Shown here: in pieces, positions 8,665-17,730 of the stretch
How the letters are laid out: the number at the start of each line of letters is the position of its first letter
Position numbering within the stretch: the stretch's first letter is position 1
From: Ghiorsea sp.
GTDB lineage: Bacteria; Pseudomonadota; Zetaproteobacteria; Mariprofundales; Mariprofundaceae
NCBI GenBank assembly: GCA_030949605.1
Contig: JAUZSH010000032.1
Span: 1 to 40,000 of the forward strand
Direction: 5' to 3'
Length of the DNA: 40,000 bases
The notes under the pieces: generated by a model
The model's database searches: none
What the model saw: the letters and a program-made list of their open reading frames with translations, nothing else
What the model was told of the DNA's origin: nothing
Program-made: the position numbers and the translations under genes

Positions 8665-9361
8665 AACTGATGTTACGTACAACACAAAAGAGGTAATTGC
8701 AAAACTCTTCATCCGAGTTGAATTACCGCTATTTAAAACCTGAAAAAAAACTCCCTGCTGGTAATATAAGTCATCAACGACACAAACCAACAAGGAGATT
8801 ATAGATGAACCACCTACATGATGAATTATCGCAAATCTGGCAAAGAATTCAAGGGTCATTATTTCCTTGGCTTGAGGATGAGCTTGGTCCACTGAGCGAA
8901 AAGCAGTGCCAACTTGTTAAGGTACTTGAGATTATTCGCATTGAGGAACATCTACATAGTTATTATCACATGACTGGTCGGCCACCTGCAAATCGGGTTG
9001 CCATAGCACGAGCGTTTGTTGCCAAAATGGTCTACAATATGCCATTCACTTCGATGCTTGTTGAACGTTTAAAATCGGATAAAACCTTGCGTCGCATCTG
9101 CGGCTGGGAGGCGCAATATCAGGTACCTAATGAGTCTACATTCTCCCGCGCTTATGCCGAGTTCTCAGCTAGTCGCCTGCCCGAACGTGTCCATGAAATG
9201 TTAATTGTAAAAAAATACACGAAAGAAATTATTGGTCATCTGTCCAAAGATTCAACGGCTATCCATGCACGCGAAAAACCTGCTAAGGAAGAGGCTAAAG
9301 ACAAGCCAGCACCCAAAAATCGTGGTCGTCCGAAGAAAGGGGAAGAACGCCCTAAGCCAAT
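8665..9361 (+). mobile_element. DUF772-type IS (IS-A), left part, interrupted
   Basis: This segment begins directly after the folK stop. From about 8690 it matches 32176-32404 (same orientation) and 11823-12220 (inverted), which defines the left end of one repeated insertion sequence. It is cut at 9361 by an IS5-family element and resumes at 11687. The right terminus is not in the window. Confidence 0.8.
8805..9361 (+). pseudogene. DUF772-type transposase, N-terminal half, split by an IS
   Basis: Transposase of the DUF772/IS4-IS5 superfamily type. The N-terminal helical domain runs from MNHLHDELSQIWQ to residue about 125; the start of the DDE domain follows in HLSKDSTAIHAREK (the SKDST Asp is the expected first catalytic acid). 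A lysine/proline-rich linker precedes the insertion at RPKP. Downstream coding resumes at 11687 (QAMLDDLPTACDVGTKRNSK), then is lost to an inversion. Ribosome site aaggag lies upstream of the ATG. Inactive. Confidence 0.85.
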
Positions 9362-9674
9362 AGACATCTTTCCTAAATAACGTGATTCTCTTATTGGTTA
9401 TTAACCCTACCTCAGATACACGGTCTGTGTATGATGTATGCATCATGGAACCCTACAAAGAAATCATCCACTGTAAGCCTCAAAAATTTTTGCGTATGAC
9501 AGGAATCACGCAAAAAAACTTTTCAGATTTATATGATAAAGTAAAGCAATATATTGAAAATGAAAAGAAGCCTGAATTCGTATCATAAGTGCAATCGTAT
9601 GTAATCGCTATTCTTATCAGTTCATTCTGGTGAGGGTGTTGGCTACAAGATAAGGCGATTTTAAGGTGCGTGAT

Positions 9675-10946
9675 ATGAGATACAAACAATTAAACTTACA
9701 AGAGCGTCACTACATTGAACTAGAGCGTAAGAAGGGTACTTTTCAGAAGGATATTGCTTCGGCATTAGGGCGTTCATGTAGCACGTTGTGCAGGGAGCTT
9801 TCACGCAACACAGGGCAACGGGGCTACCGTCATATTCAAGCCAATAATAAGGCTTTCACGCGTCACAAAGATAAGCCGAAAGCAATCAAACTTACCAATG
9901 ATATCAAGACGGTAATATCCGAATATATCGAACAAGACTGGAGTCCTGAACAAGTTGCTGGTCGATTGAAAAAGGATGATGTCATTAGCATTCATCATGA
10001 GACGATTTATCAATATGTTTTAGCGGACAAAAAGGCTGGCGGTGTTTTGTATACTCATCTTAGGCACCAAAATAAGACCTACAGGAAACGTTATGGATCA
10101 GCGCATACTCGTCATGGTATCACCAATCGGGTGGATATTGATGAACGCCCTGAAGCGGCTAACAAACGAGAGCGAATAGGTGATTGGGAAGGTGATACAA
10201 TGATAGGAAAAGAGCACAAAGGCGTGCTTGTAACACTCGATGATCGTCGCTCAAAACTTCGCCTTGCAGCACCGCTTAAGAGCAAGCATGCCAAGGACGT
10301 GACAGCAACCATTATCAAGCTTTTGGAGCCAATAAAAGACTGGGTACACACGATCACTTTCGACAACGGCAAAGAATTCGCATTCCATAAGACCATCGCC
10401 AAAGCACTCGATTGTAATGCCTATTTTGCAAAGCCCTATCACTCTTGGGAACGTGGTCAAAATGAGAATGCAAACGGTCTTCTACGGCAGTACTTCCCCA
10501 AAGCAATGAGCTTGCTTGAAGTGACTACAAAAGAAGTTCTAAAAGCCGTTCATAGGCTTAATAACTTACATTGAGCGGGTATCTTTTTTTTAAAAAATGA
10601 TTTAAAATTGATGTCGGATGATGTTTGTTCTCATCATATTGAATAAAAATAGCCTTTTATGACCGAATCATTTAGCCATTTAATGAAAATTACGGTATCG
10701 ATTTTCAACTTTTTGCTTAAGTTGGTTGTAGATTGAAATTCGTAGGATAATCAGAATCGTGAAGTATATCCTTATCTCATTGATTTATAAGGATAAAATA
10801 ACCAAGAGAACGATAAAACATACCCGCTCAATGTAAGTAATAACCGACCCAAAAAGTGTTTGGGGTTCAAAACTCCATACGAAGTATTTGAGGAAAATAC
10901 AGGAGTTCACATAAAATCGATAGTGGAAATTGCACTTATCACTTGA
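9675..10946 (+). pseudogene. IS30-family transposase, C-terminus displaced by a MITE
   Basis: The N-terminal helix-turn-helix (LNLQERHYIELERKKGTFQKD) and the DDE core are complete: IGDWEGDTM (first Asp), ITFDNGKEF (second Asp) and SWERGQNENANGLLRQYFPK (Glu). The MITE at 10565 truncates the protein after HRLNN and adds two residues before a stop at 10574. The remaining coding, RPKKCLGFKTPYEVF to a stop at 10944-10946, lies beyond the MITE. The catalytic core survives, so weak activity cannot be excluded. The ATG at 9675 has aagg 8 bp upstream. Confidence 0.88.
10565..10837 (+). mobile_element. MITE family 1, copy 1 (inside IS30)
   Basis: 273 bp with perfect terminal inverted repeats beginning CTTACATTGAGCGGGTAT, no open frame of note, and 6-bp direct repeats TAATAA on both sides (10559-10564, 10838-10843). 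The intact IS30 copy at 38922 shows the empty site with a single TAATAA, which proves insertion. Internal inverted repeats include ATCCTTAT/ATAAGGAT. Confidence 0.93.
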
Positions 10947-11686
10947 ATTCAGGAAGCTTAACCCTCTGAAAAGGCGCGGTCTGAAAAGTTCTAGAGTATC
11001 ATTGCAAGATTGTATCTTGTTAGCACTTTACTATATTCGCCACTATCCAACCTTTCAAGTTCTTGGCAATGTTTTTGGAATACAAGAGTCCTACTGTCAC
11101 AAGGTATATAGCCGTTATGTGAGGATCATAGCTAACGTTGAAAAACTTCCTAGCCGACTAGATCTTATTGATAATAAAAGGGAAACATTGATTATAGACG
11201 TATCAGAACAACCCATAGAGCGTCCTGTAAAACATCAAAAACAAAATATTACTCAGGCAAGAAAAAAAGCCATACGATTAAAGCTCAAATCATAGCTTGC
11301 GCTACAACAGGAAAGGTTTTATCGGTTGTTTGTGCAAAAGGGAAAAAGCATGACTTCAGCGTATTTAAAGAAAGTCGCCTTCCTATTCACCCAAATTCTA
11401 AACTCTTAGCTGATTCAGGCTATCAAGGGCTTAAAAAATATCATGAGAACTCCATGACACCGATAAAAAAACAGAAAGGAGTTGAGCGTTCAAAGGAAGA
11501 TAAGAGCTTCAATAAATCCTTATCAAAGAAGCGTATTCTCATTGAAAACATTAACCGGTTTTGTAAAATATTCAGAATAGTCAAAGAGGTATATCGGGGG
11601 AAACACAAAAACTATGGCTTAAATTGGCGGGTTGTGGCGGCTTTAGTCAATATGAGATATGGGTTTATTTAGGAAAGATGTCTAAT

Positions 11687-11822
11687 GACTCGACTGGGAA
11701 AGCAAAGTGATGGCATGAGCTTACAGGCGATGTTGGATGACCTTCCTACAGCCTGCGACGTAGGAACCAAGCGTAACAGCAAAGGGCATAAAACCAGCTG
11801 GGTCGGTTATAAACTTCATATT
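11687..11822 (+). pseudogene. DUF772-type transposase, internal fragment
   Basis: Continuation of the transposase begun at 8805, after the IS5 element. It encodes QAMLDDLPTACDVGTKRNSK and SWVGYKLHIAD, the conserved region before the second catalytic Asp. It stops at the junction near 11823, where an inverted copy of the 5' part of the same IS begins. Confidence 0.75.
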
Positions 11823-12220
11823 GCAGATGCGACGCAAGGTTTTATCCGATTTTAAACGTTCAACAAGCATCGAAGTGAATGGCATATTGTAGACCATTTT
11901 GGCAACAAACGCTCGTGCTATAGCAACCCGATTTGCAGGTGGCCGACCAGTCATGCGATAATAACTATGTAGATGTTCCTCAATGCGAATAATCTCAAGT
12001 ACCTTAACAAGTTGGCACTGCTTTTCGCTCAGTGGACCAAGCTCATCCTCAAGCCAAGGGAATAATGACCCTTGAATTCTTTGCCAGATTTGCGATAATT
12101 CATCATGTAGGTGGCTCATCTTTAATCTCCTTGTTGGTTTGTGTCGTTGATGACTTATATTACCAGCAGGGAGTTTTTTTTCAGGTTTTAAATAGCGGTA
12201 ATTCAACTCGGATGAAGAGT
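11823..12220 (-). mobile_element. Inverted 5' fragment of the DUF772-type IS
   Basis: Reverse complement of about 8704-9105, with few differences. It encodes the first 99 residues of the transposase (MSHLHDELSQIW, start at 12119), then runs into unrelated frame. The left junction is at shared bases GCAGATG, suggesting recombination or an adjacent inversion through microhomology. The right edge abuts an IS5-family end at 12221. Confidence 0.85.
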
Positions 12221-12397
12221 AGACATCTTTCCTAAATAACGTGATTCTCTTATTGGTTATTAACCCTACCTCAGATACACGGTTTGTGTATGATGTATGC
12301 ATCATGGAACCCTACAAAGAAATCATCCACTGTAAGCCTCAAAAATTTTTGCGTATGACAGGAATAACGCAAAAAAACTTTTCAGGTTTATATGATA
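12221..12397 (+). mobile_element. IS5/ISL2-like element, 5' fragment
   Basis: Matches 9362-9538 almost base for base, starting with the terminal repeat AGACATCTTTCCTAAATAA and including the first residues of the transposase. It is cut at 12397 by the IS1380-type element. The three bases before it, AGT, fit the ANT target pattern. Confidence 0.87.
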
Positions 12398-14067
12398 CCT
12401 AAATCCTGCAATCCCCTGACAGCTTAATCCAAAAAAGGTAGACTCCTTCATAAGTTAGCAGCTCAATCAAAAACAAAAGGAGTCACCTTTTCAGTGAGAA
12501 ACTCTAAAGCAAAACATACCCGCAAGTCTACCCGAAAAGTAACTATTGAAAGCACAGGTAAAAACCTGACGATCCATGCGGGTCTGGTTCCAGTTATGCG
12601 GTTTCTTGGTAAGTTGGGGTTTAGCAAGGCTTTCCATCGTACGGTTGAGCATCGGCGCGCCCATAATGCCCGTTATCAGCTATCTGATGCCGTTGAATTA
12701 AATGTTCTCAGTCTGATTGCAGGTGCTCGCAGTGTGGATGAAAGTATTCGAGTGTGGGCAGATAATGTGCTGCGAAAGCTTGGCGGCTGGGATAATATCA
12801 TGAATGCGACCACCATGGGGCGTATTCTTAAAACGGTCACAGAACAACATATCTACCAGATGGAAACCTTTAACCACATCATGCGAGGTCGCGTCTGGAA
12901 ACGCGCTAGAGCATTGACATCTAGCTTGATGCGGGGTTCGATGTGGATTGATGTCGATTCCACGGTCAAAACGACTTATGGCAAACACCAGGAAGGCGCG
13001 GCAGTTGGTTACAACCCGCACAAACGTGGCGCACCTTCTTACCATCCACAGTTGGCTTTTTGCGCGGAGACCAAGGAGATTCTTCAGGCATGGCTGCGTT
13101 GTGGTAACGCTTATACTTCCAACGGTATCGTTGCGTTCATGAAGCAGTTGGCGGCGCATCTACCCAATCGTATGCGTTTGGTCTTTCGTGGTGATTCGGG
13201 TTATTTTGTTGGCGCGCTGCTGGACTGGTTGGATGCACGCGGTGATGGCTACCTGATCAAAGTAAAACTGAAAGGACTGGTTGATTTGCTTGAAGTACAG
13301 CAATGGCAAGCTGTGGCTGGTCATGACGGCTGGGAACAAGCTAGCTTTACCCATCGTTGTGGCACATGGGCGCACACACGAACCTTTGTTGCTGTACGCA
13401 GGCTTAAGGATGAAGACTGCAATCAAGGCAAGCTGCTGGATATGCGGTCGTATGATTATTTCTGCTATGTCACCACGGAAAACCTTACACCATGGCAAAC
13501 CCACAAGAAGTATGGTGAACGTGCAACCTGTGAGACGTGGATTGATGAAGCCAAGAATCAGATGGGCATGGCACACATCAAAACGAAAAATTTCCTAGCC
13601 AGCTCCGCATTATTCCAATGCGCGGTGCTTGCTTACAACACCGTGCGCTGGATGGCACTGGTGAGTGGCGACAAACAATTGATGCGATGGGAGATGGCTA
13701 GTATTCGTACTTTTATGGTGCGTATGGCTGGAAAGCTTGTTTGCGGAGGCAGGCAGATGACTTTGAAAATACCCACAACGTTGCTGCACCCCAAACCTTG
13801 GCAAAGCTGGCTAAGGGTTGGCATGACCTAATTTAAACTCAGATACGTCTTATCATGATGAAGATGGAAGCGGCTGATGATAGACAGTTATGGTTTTGCA
13901 CGCGCTAAATTCAAGAAGCAGCCCTGATTGTGCATCTATTCTAACATAAGAACGTATCACATTGAAAAAAATCGAGAAATATGAGCCGATTCTACCAATA
14001 GTACACTTTCATTGAACAGGGTTATTCTTGGGGATTAGCACTGAAAGTGCCACTTGCAGGATTTAGG
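12398..14067 (+). mobile_element. IS1380-family element
   Basis: 14-bp perfect inverted ends CCTAAATCCTGCAA at 12398-12411 and 14054-14067 enclose one intact transposase gene. The 1,670-bp length suits the family. The flanks differ (atgata left, tttaat right), so no target duplication is seen and a neighbouring deletion or recombination probably followed insertion. The right end lies inside the tatD-like reading frame. Confidence 0.82.
12494..13831 (+). CDS. IS1380-family DDE transposase
   Basis: Intact 445-residue transposase. The N-terminal domain (1-140) is helical; catalytic acids are probably in MWIDVDSTVKTTYG (first Asp), VFRGDSGYFVG (second Asp) and ATCETWIDEAKNQMG (Glu). Start is GTG at 12494. 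Codon use is richer in G and C than the neighbouring IS elements, which suggests a different recent source. It is the only transposase gene in the 8.6-14 kb pile that is complete, so this is the most likely still mobile element there. Confidence 0.92.
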   Translation: MRNSKAKHTRKSTRKVTIESTGKNLTIHAGLVPVMRFLGKLGFSKAFHRTVEHRRAHNARYQLSDAVELNVLSLIAGARSVDESIRVWADNVLRKLGGWDNIMNATTMGRILKTVTEQHIYQMETFNHIMRGRVWKRARALTSSLMRGSMWIDVDSTVKTTYGKHQEGAAVGYNPHKRGAPSYHPQLAFCAETKEILQAWLRCGNAYTSNGIVAFMKQLAAHLPNRMRLVFRGDSGYFVGALLDWLDARGDGYLIKVKLKGLVDLLEVQQWQAVAGHDGWEQASFTHRCGTWAHTRTFVAVRRLKDEDCNQGKLLDMRSYDYFCYVTTENLTPWQTHKKYGERATCETWIDEAKNQMGMAHIKTKNFLASSALFQCAVLAYNTVRWMALVSGDKQLMRWEMASIRTFMVRMAGKLVCGGRQMTLKIPTTLLHPKPWQSWLRVGMT

Positions 14068-14774
14068 TTTAATACATTTTCGGCACTATGTCCACCTAAC
14101 TTCGCCACGGCATTGGCAACGACAATTAACGCTTTGGGTTCGTTGCGCGCATCTCTGCCTAAGCCATCAGGGGCATCGGTTTCAAGAAGGATAAATTCTA
14201 AGGGCAGCTGGCTTAACAAGGTCTTTGTTTTGTCCGCATTCGCTTTGAGTAAGCGCGTGCCAATACCAATCTTAAAACCATGCTTGATAAAGGTTTGTGC
14301 TTGGTTGATATTACCCGTAAAACCATGAATCACGCCGCGACATGTTGATTGTTTTTTGAGTGTCGATGCAATGACATCATTGGCTTTTACACTGTGAATA
14401 ATCAAGGGAAGTTGATGTTTTTTTGCGAGTGTAACTTGCGCTTCAAACCAATACATTTGTTGTTCTTTGCTGGGTTTGTTGGGCGAGAAGTCTAGCCCGC
14501 ATTCACCCACAGCAACTGCATTATTCAACAAATCATCCAGTTGTTCTAAATGTTCTTCATTGTGCAAATCACAAAACCATGGGTGAATACCATAGGCATG
14601 GTATGTATTGGGATATTTTTCTTGAATGTCTTGTTGTTTGCTCCAGCGATGAGAGCCAACACTGGGTACGATAAACCTTTTAATGCCGAGGTCTTGGGCT
14701 TGGCTTAATACTTGGGGTAAGTCATGCTTAAATGCAACATGATCAAGGTGGCAGTGGCTATCTACCCACGACAT
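14022..14774 (-). CDS. TatD-family metal-dependent hydrolase (YjjV-like), C-terminus replaced by IS
   Basis: TIM-barrel hydrolase of the TatD family (DNase/phosphoesterase type). Metal ligands are visible: H7 and H9 (DSHCH), E91 (GECGLDF), H127 (IIHS), H150 (VIHGFTG) and D200 (LETDAP). The VIHGFTG form is closer to YjjV than to TatD/YcfH. The last 14 residues, from L237 (LNPASGTFSANPQE), are encoded by the end of the IS1380-type element, so the native tail after AENVLN has been lost. All catalytic residues lie before that point, so the enzyme may still work. The gene is last in the operon, starting 3 bp after lgt. Confidence 0.87.
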   Translation of the reverse strand: MSWVDSHCHLDHVAFKHDLPQVLSQAQDLGIKRFIVPSVGSHRWSKQQDIQEKYPNTYHAYGIHPWFCDLHNEEHLEQLDDLLNNAVAVGECGLDFSPNKPSKEQQMYWFEAQVTLAKKHQLPLIIHSVKANDVIASTLKKQSTCRGVIHGFTGNINQAQTFIKHGFKIGIGTRLLKANADKTKTLLSQLPLEFILLETDAPDGLGRDARNEPKALIVVANAVAKLGGHSAENVLNLNPASGTFSANPQE

Positions 14775-14777
14775 GGA

Positions 14778-15569
14778 CTAACCTTTACGCTGAATCCAAA
14801 TCAGCGTGGCAATGCCCGCAATAATCATGGCAGAAGATTGCAACATACCCATGGTGATGTTGGCAAAGATGAAACCAAGCTGGGCATCGGGTTCGCGGAA
14901 GTTTTCGCAGAAAATACGAGCCGCAGCATAACCGAGCAAAAAGATGGCGATACGCGTGCCGCTTTTCCAAGCTTTCTTGCGGGTAAACCATAAAATAAGG
15001 AATAATAAAATGCCTTCCAAAGCCATTTCATAAAGTTGGCTGGGGTGACGAGGTAAATCACCTGCATAAGGGAAAATCATTGCCCAAGGTACTTGTGCAG
15101 GGTCAGCTACACGCCCCCAAAGCTCACCGTTGATAAAGTTTCCTATTCGCCCAAAAGCAAGACCGAGTGGTGCAACCACGGCAAAGTTATCGAGAAGTTT
15201 CAAATAGGGTAAGTTGTTTTTGGAGCAATACCACCAACCCGCAATGACGGAACCTAAGAAACCACCATGAAATGACATACCACCATTCCATATATAAAAC
15301 ACTTTGATGGGGTTTTCTAAATAAAATGATGGATTATAAAACAACACGTACCAAATACGACCACCCAAAATTACGCCAAGGATGAGAAAGGTAAATAGGT
15401 TTTCAAATTTTTCAGAACTAACGGTCTTGCCCCAAAGATTTTGTTCTTTGAGTTGAATTTGCACCAACTTCCAGGCCGACATAAAAGCAAACACATACAT
15501 CAAGCCATACCAATGGATGGCAATGGGCCCAAGTTGCAGGGCGACAGGGTCGATTTGTGGAGCTAACAT
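14778..15569 (-). CDS. lgt: Prolipoprotein diacylglyceryl transferase Lgt
   Basis: Inner-membrane enzyme that moves diacylglycerol from phosphatidylglycerol to the lipobox cysteine of prelipoproteins. 263 residues with about seven hydrophobic segments. Family motifs: MSFHGGFLG (the His needed for activity), FGRIGNFINGELWGR (the Lgt signature) and RHPSQLYE. It follows uppP by 21 bp and precedes the tatD-like gene by 3 bp. Both Lgt and UppP act on membrane lipids, so the operon groups envelope functions. Confidence 0.95.
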   Translation of the reverse strand: MLAPQIDPVALQLGPIAIHWYGLMYVFAFMSAWKLVQIQLKEQNLWGKTVSSEKFENLFTFLILGVILGGRIWYVLFYNPSFYLENPIKVFYIWNGGMSFHGGFLGSVIAGWWYCSKNNLPYLKLLDNFAVVAPLGLAFGRIGNFINGELWGRVADPAQVPWAMIFPYAGDLPRHPSQLYEMALEGILLFLILWFTRKKAWKSGTRIAIFLLGYAAARIFCENFREPDAQLGFIFANITMGMLQSSAMIIAGIATLIWIQRKG

Positions 15570-15590
15570 AGTCGTGTGTTTAGCATTGGT

Positions 15591-16409
15591 TTACCATACC
15601 ATCCATAACAAAATACTTCCCAAGATAATACGGTAAATCACAAAAGGCCCCATACCAATTTTATTCAGGTATTTGAGGAAATAGTGAATACAGATATATG
15701 CTGAAATAGCGGACATCACAAAACCAATGATTAGCGCACCCAAACCTGCGGCTTGCTCTGGTGCTTGAATCCAATCGATAACTTTCAATCCACCCGCAAG
15801 AAAAATGACGGGGATAGATAATAAGAATGAGAACCTTGCCGCAGCTTCACGGGTGAAGCCCAAAAGCAACGCACCTGTCATGGTGATGCCTGAACGGGAT
15901 GTGCCTGGAATCAGTGCCAATGCCTGCAATAGCCCAACAATCAGTGCATCATTCAAGCGCCAGTCTTTATCTTCACGCTTCTGTTTACCCGTGGTATCAG
16001 CAAACCAAAGCAACAAACCAAAACCAATCGATGCCCAACCAATCACCGCAATCGATCGCAAATCAGATTCAATATAATCTTTAAATGCCAAGCCAATAAG
16101 ACCTGCAGGAATGGTGGCGAGTAAAATCATCCAAGCCATTTGTCCATCTCGACTGGCTTGCCAAGAACGCTGGCTGACAGTTTGACCCCAGCCCACCCCC
16201 ATTTTTAATAAATCACAGCGAAAATAATAAACCACGGCAGTTAATGTGCCCAAGTGTACAACGCAATCAAAAGCAAGACCTTGATCTGGCCATGTGCTGA
16301 CCAAAGGAACCAAAGCCAAATGACCCGATGATGAAATCGGTAAAAACTCTGTAATACCTTGAATAAAAGCTAAGACAGTGGCTTGTAGCCAAGTGATGGT
16401 ATCACTCAC
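15591..16409 (-). CDS. uppP: Undecaprenyl-diphosphatase UppP (BacA)
   Basis: Membrane phosphatase that regenerates undecaprenyl phosphate, the carrier for peptidoglycan and O-antigen synthesis. 272 residues, multiple transmembrane helices. The two active-site repeats are GITEFLPISSSGHLALVP near the N-terminus and ALIPGTSRSGITMTGALLLG in the middle, the standard BacA signatures. Its start overlaps the stop of the DAHP synthase gene by 4 bp. Confidence 0.95.
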   Translation of the reverse strand: MSDTITWLQATVLAFIQGITEFLPISSSGHLALVPLVSTWPDQGLAFDCVVHLGTLTAVVYYFRCDLLKMGVGWGQTVSQRSWQASRDGQMAWMILLATIPAGLIGLAFKDYIESDLRSIAVIGWASIGFGLLLWFADTTGKQKREDKDWRLNDALIVGLLQALALIPGTSRSGITMTGALLLGFTREAAARFSFLLSIPVIFLAGGLKVIDWIQAPEQAAGLGALIIGFVMSAISAYICIHYFLKYLNKIGMGPFVIYRIILGSILLWMVW

Positions 16410-17476
16410 GATGACTTACTTGCTCTAGCTTGCACAGCTTGGGCAAGTGCGTCTAAAAGAGGCTCTGTATCTTGCCAGTTGATGCAGGCATCAGTAATAC
16501 TCACCCCATATTGGAGCGGTGTGTCAGGTTCATTATTTTGCCTTCCCTCATTGAGGTGACTTTCAATCATAACACCTTTAATGGCGGCATTACCCTCAGA
16601 TATTTGTGCAGAGACATCGTTGCCCACATCAATTTGTCGTTTGTGTTGCTTGAGTGAGTTGGCATGAGAGAAATCAATCATCACACCTGATGTAATTCCT
16701 GCGGACTCAAGCTTTTCGAGAGCATGAGCGACACTTGTAGCATCATAATTGGGTTTATCATTGCCGCCCCTGAGAATAATATGACAATCTTCATTGCCAC
16801 TGGTTTGAAAAATGGCGGATTTACCTTCTTTGGTGAGTGATAAAAAGTGGTGGGGGTGTGATGCTGCCCCAATAGCATCAATAGCAATACTAAAGCCACC
16901 ATTGGTACTATTCTTAAAACCAATCGGACAAGACAAACCTGATGCTAGCTCTCTGTGCCCTTGGCTTTCGGTAGTGCGTGCGCCAATCGCGCCCCAGCTC
17001 ACCAAATCAGCAACATATTGCGGCGTAATTAAGTCTAAAAACTCTGTGCCAGCAGGGATGCCCATATTGTTAATATCCAACAACAGCTTACGAGCTTTGC
17101 GAATGCCAGCGTTGATATCAAAGGAGTCATCCAAATGTGGGTCGTTAATCAAACCTTTCCAGCCCACGGTGGTGCGTGGCTTTTCAAAATAGACCCGCAT
17201 CACAATCAACAAATCATTGGCATATTTTTGACGTGCGCCTTGAATCAAATCGGCATATTCAAGAGCTGCTTCTGTATTATGGATAGAGCAAGGGCCAACA
17301 ATAACGAGTAGGCGGTCATCTTCATCGTGTAAAATACGGTGAATGGCTTGACGGGCTTCAAAAATAGTTTCAGCAGCTTGATCAGTAATGGGGTATTCAG
17401 TATGAACGTCTTGGGGTGAGCTGACTTCGCGTAAGCCTGTAATCCTAAGGTCGTCGGTAAGATGAGATGCAGACAC
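16406..17476 (-). CDS. 3-deoxy-7-phosphoheptulonate (DAHP) synthase, class I
   Basis: First enzyme of the shikimate pathway, joining phosphoenolpyruvate and erythrose 4-phosphate. 356 residues, the size of E. coli AroF/AroG/AroH. Motifs include VGPCSIHN, RVYFEKPRTTVGWKGL, GTEFLDLITPQY and GARTTESQGHRELASGLSCP (substrate loops and the metal-binding Cys). Which aromatic amino acid inhibits it cannot be read reliably. The GTG start at 17476 has gaggag upstream. First gene of a four-gene minus-strand operon, divergent from nrdJa. Confidence 0.94.
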   Translation of the reverse strand: MSASHLTDDLRITGLREVSSPQDVHTEYPITDQAAETIFEARQAIHRILHDEDDRLLVIVGPCSIHNTEAALEYADLIQGARQKYANDLLIVMRVYFEKPRTTVGWKGLINDPHLDDSFDINAGIRKARKLLLDINNMGIPAGTEFLDLITPQYVADLVSWGAIGARTTESQGHRELASGLSCPIGFKNSTNGGFSIAIDAIGAASHPHHFLSLTKEGKSAIFQTSGNEDCHIILRGGNDKPNYDATSVAHALEKLESAGITSGVMIDFSHANSLKQHKRQIDVGNDVSAQISEGNAAIKGVMIESHLNEGRQNNEPDTPLQYGVSITDACINWQDTEPLLDALAQAVQARASKSS

Positions 17477-17682
17477 TTTTTTCTCCTCGGCGCATACGCC
17501 GTCTAATCATTTATTTGTAGGAAGGCGCATAGTATCGAATTTTGCATAAAATTCACGGTATGGATAATAAATAGGTTTCTTGTGACATAAGTAACAGATA
17601 AAAAAGTATGCCAAAAACGATGCTAAAGTGAGCCGCTATAGAAAGGCTAATGAATCTCTAGGTTTGGGTTAAAAAATGAAAG

Positions 17683-17706
17683 TTATACACAGGAAAGTGT
17701 GGATAA
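17683..17706 (+). promoter_or_regulatory. Two perfect DnaA boxes upstream of nrdJa
   Basis: TTATACACA at 17683-17691 on the plus strand and TTATCCACA at 17698-17706 on the minus strand both match the DnaA consensus TTATNCACA and face each other. In E. coli, DnaA boxes in the nrdAB promoter link nucleotide reduction to replication. These lie 42 bp upstream of the predicted -35. Confidence 0.75.
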
Positions 17707-17730
17707 GCTGTGAATCCAAATTGGGTCAAA

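Larger units (their letters stand above)
9571..10953 (+). mobile_element. IS30-family element copy 1, interrupted by a MITE
   Basis: Imperfect inverted ends: left CCTGAATTCGTATCATAAGT, right (reverse complement) CCTGAATTCAAGTGATAAGT. Flanked by the 3-bp duplication AAG (9568-9570 and 10954-10956). Without the MITE and its 6-bp duplication it is 1,104 bp, the usual size for the family. Nearly identical to the copy starting at 38922. Confidence 0.9.
9445..11672 (+). pseudogene. IS5/ISL2-like transposase, split by IS30 insertion
   Basis: Reading starts at ATG 9445 (MEPYKEIIHCKPQKFLRMTG) to lysine codons at 9570, is broken by IS30, and resumes at 10957 as LNPLKRRGLKSSRVSL...YYIRHYPTFQVLG. The DDE core LIIDVSEQPIERP ends one frame; near 11240 a -1 shift at CAAAAACAAAATAT leads to KYYSGKKKSHTIKAQ, then DSGYQG (second Asp) and ENINRFCKIFRI (Glu) to a stop at 11672. 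The -1 shift may be a programmed frameshift, as some IS5 groups use, or decay. The IS30 insertion makes the gene non-functional. Confidence 0.8.
9362..11683 (+). mobile_element. IS5-family (ISL2-like) element, itself interrupted
   Basis: Perfect 19-bp terminal inverted repeats, AGACATCTTTCCTAAATAA, at 9362-9380 and 11665-11683. It is flanked by the 3-bp duplication AAT (9359-9361, 11684-11686), consistent with the ANT targets of the ISL2 group. Removing it rejoins the DUF772-type transposase. Without the nested IS30 and MITE it is about 940 bp. Confidence 0.9.

Noticed and set aside
11231-11295. Firm claim of programmed -1 frameshifting in the ISL2-like transposase
   Set aside because: The A-rich site CAAAAACAAAATAT could slip, but it is not a canonical heptamer and the element is already disrupted, so decay is equally possible.
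12398-14067. Target duplication of the IS1380-type element
   Set aside because: Flanks atgata and tttaat do not match, so no duplication is claimed.
17683-17706. Replication origin suggested by two DnaA boxes
   Set aside because: Only two boxes, no AT-rich unwinding region with repeats, no dnaA, dnaN or gidA nearby. A promoter role at nrdJa fits better.
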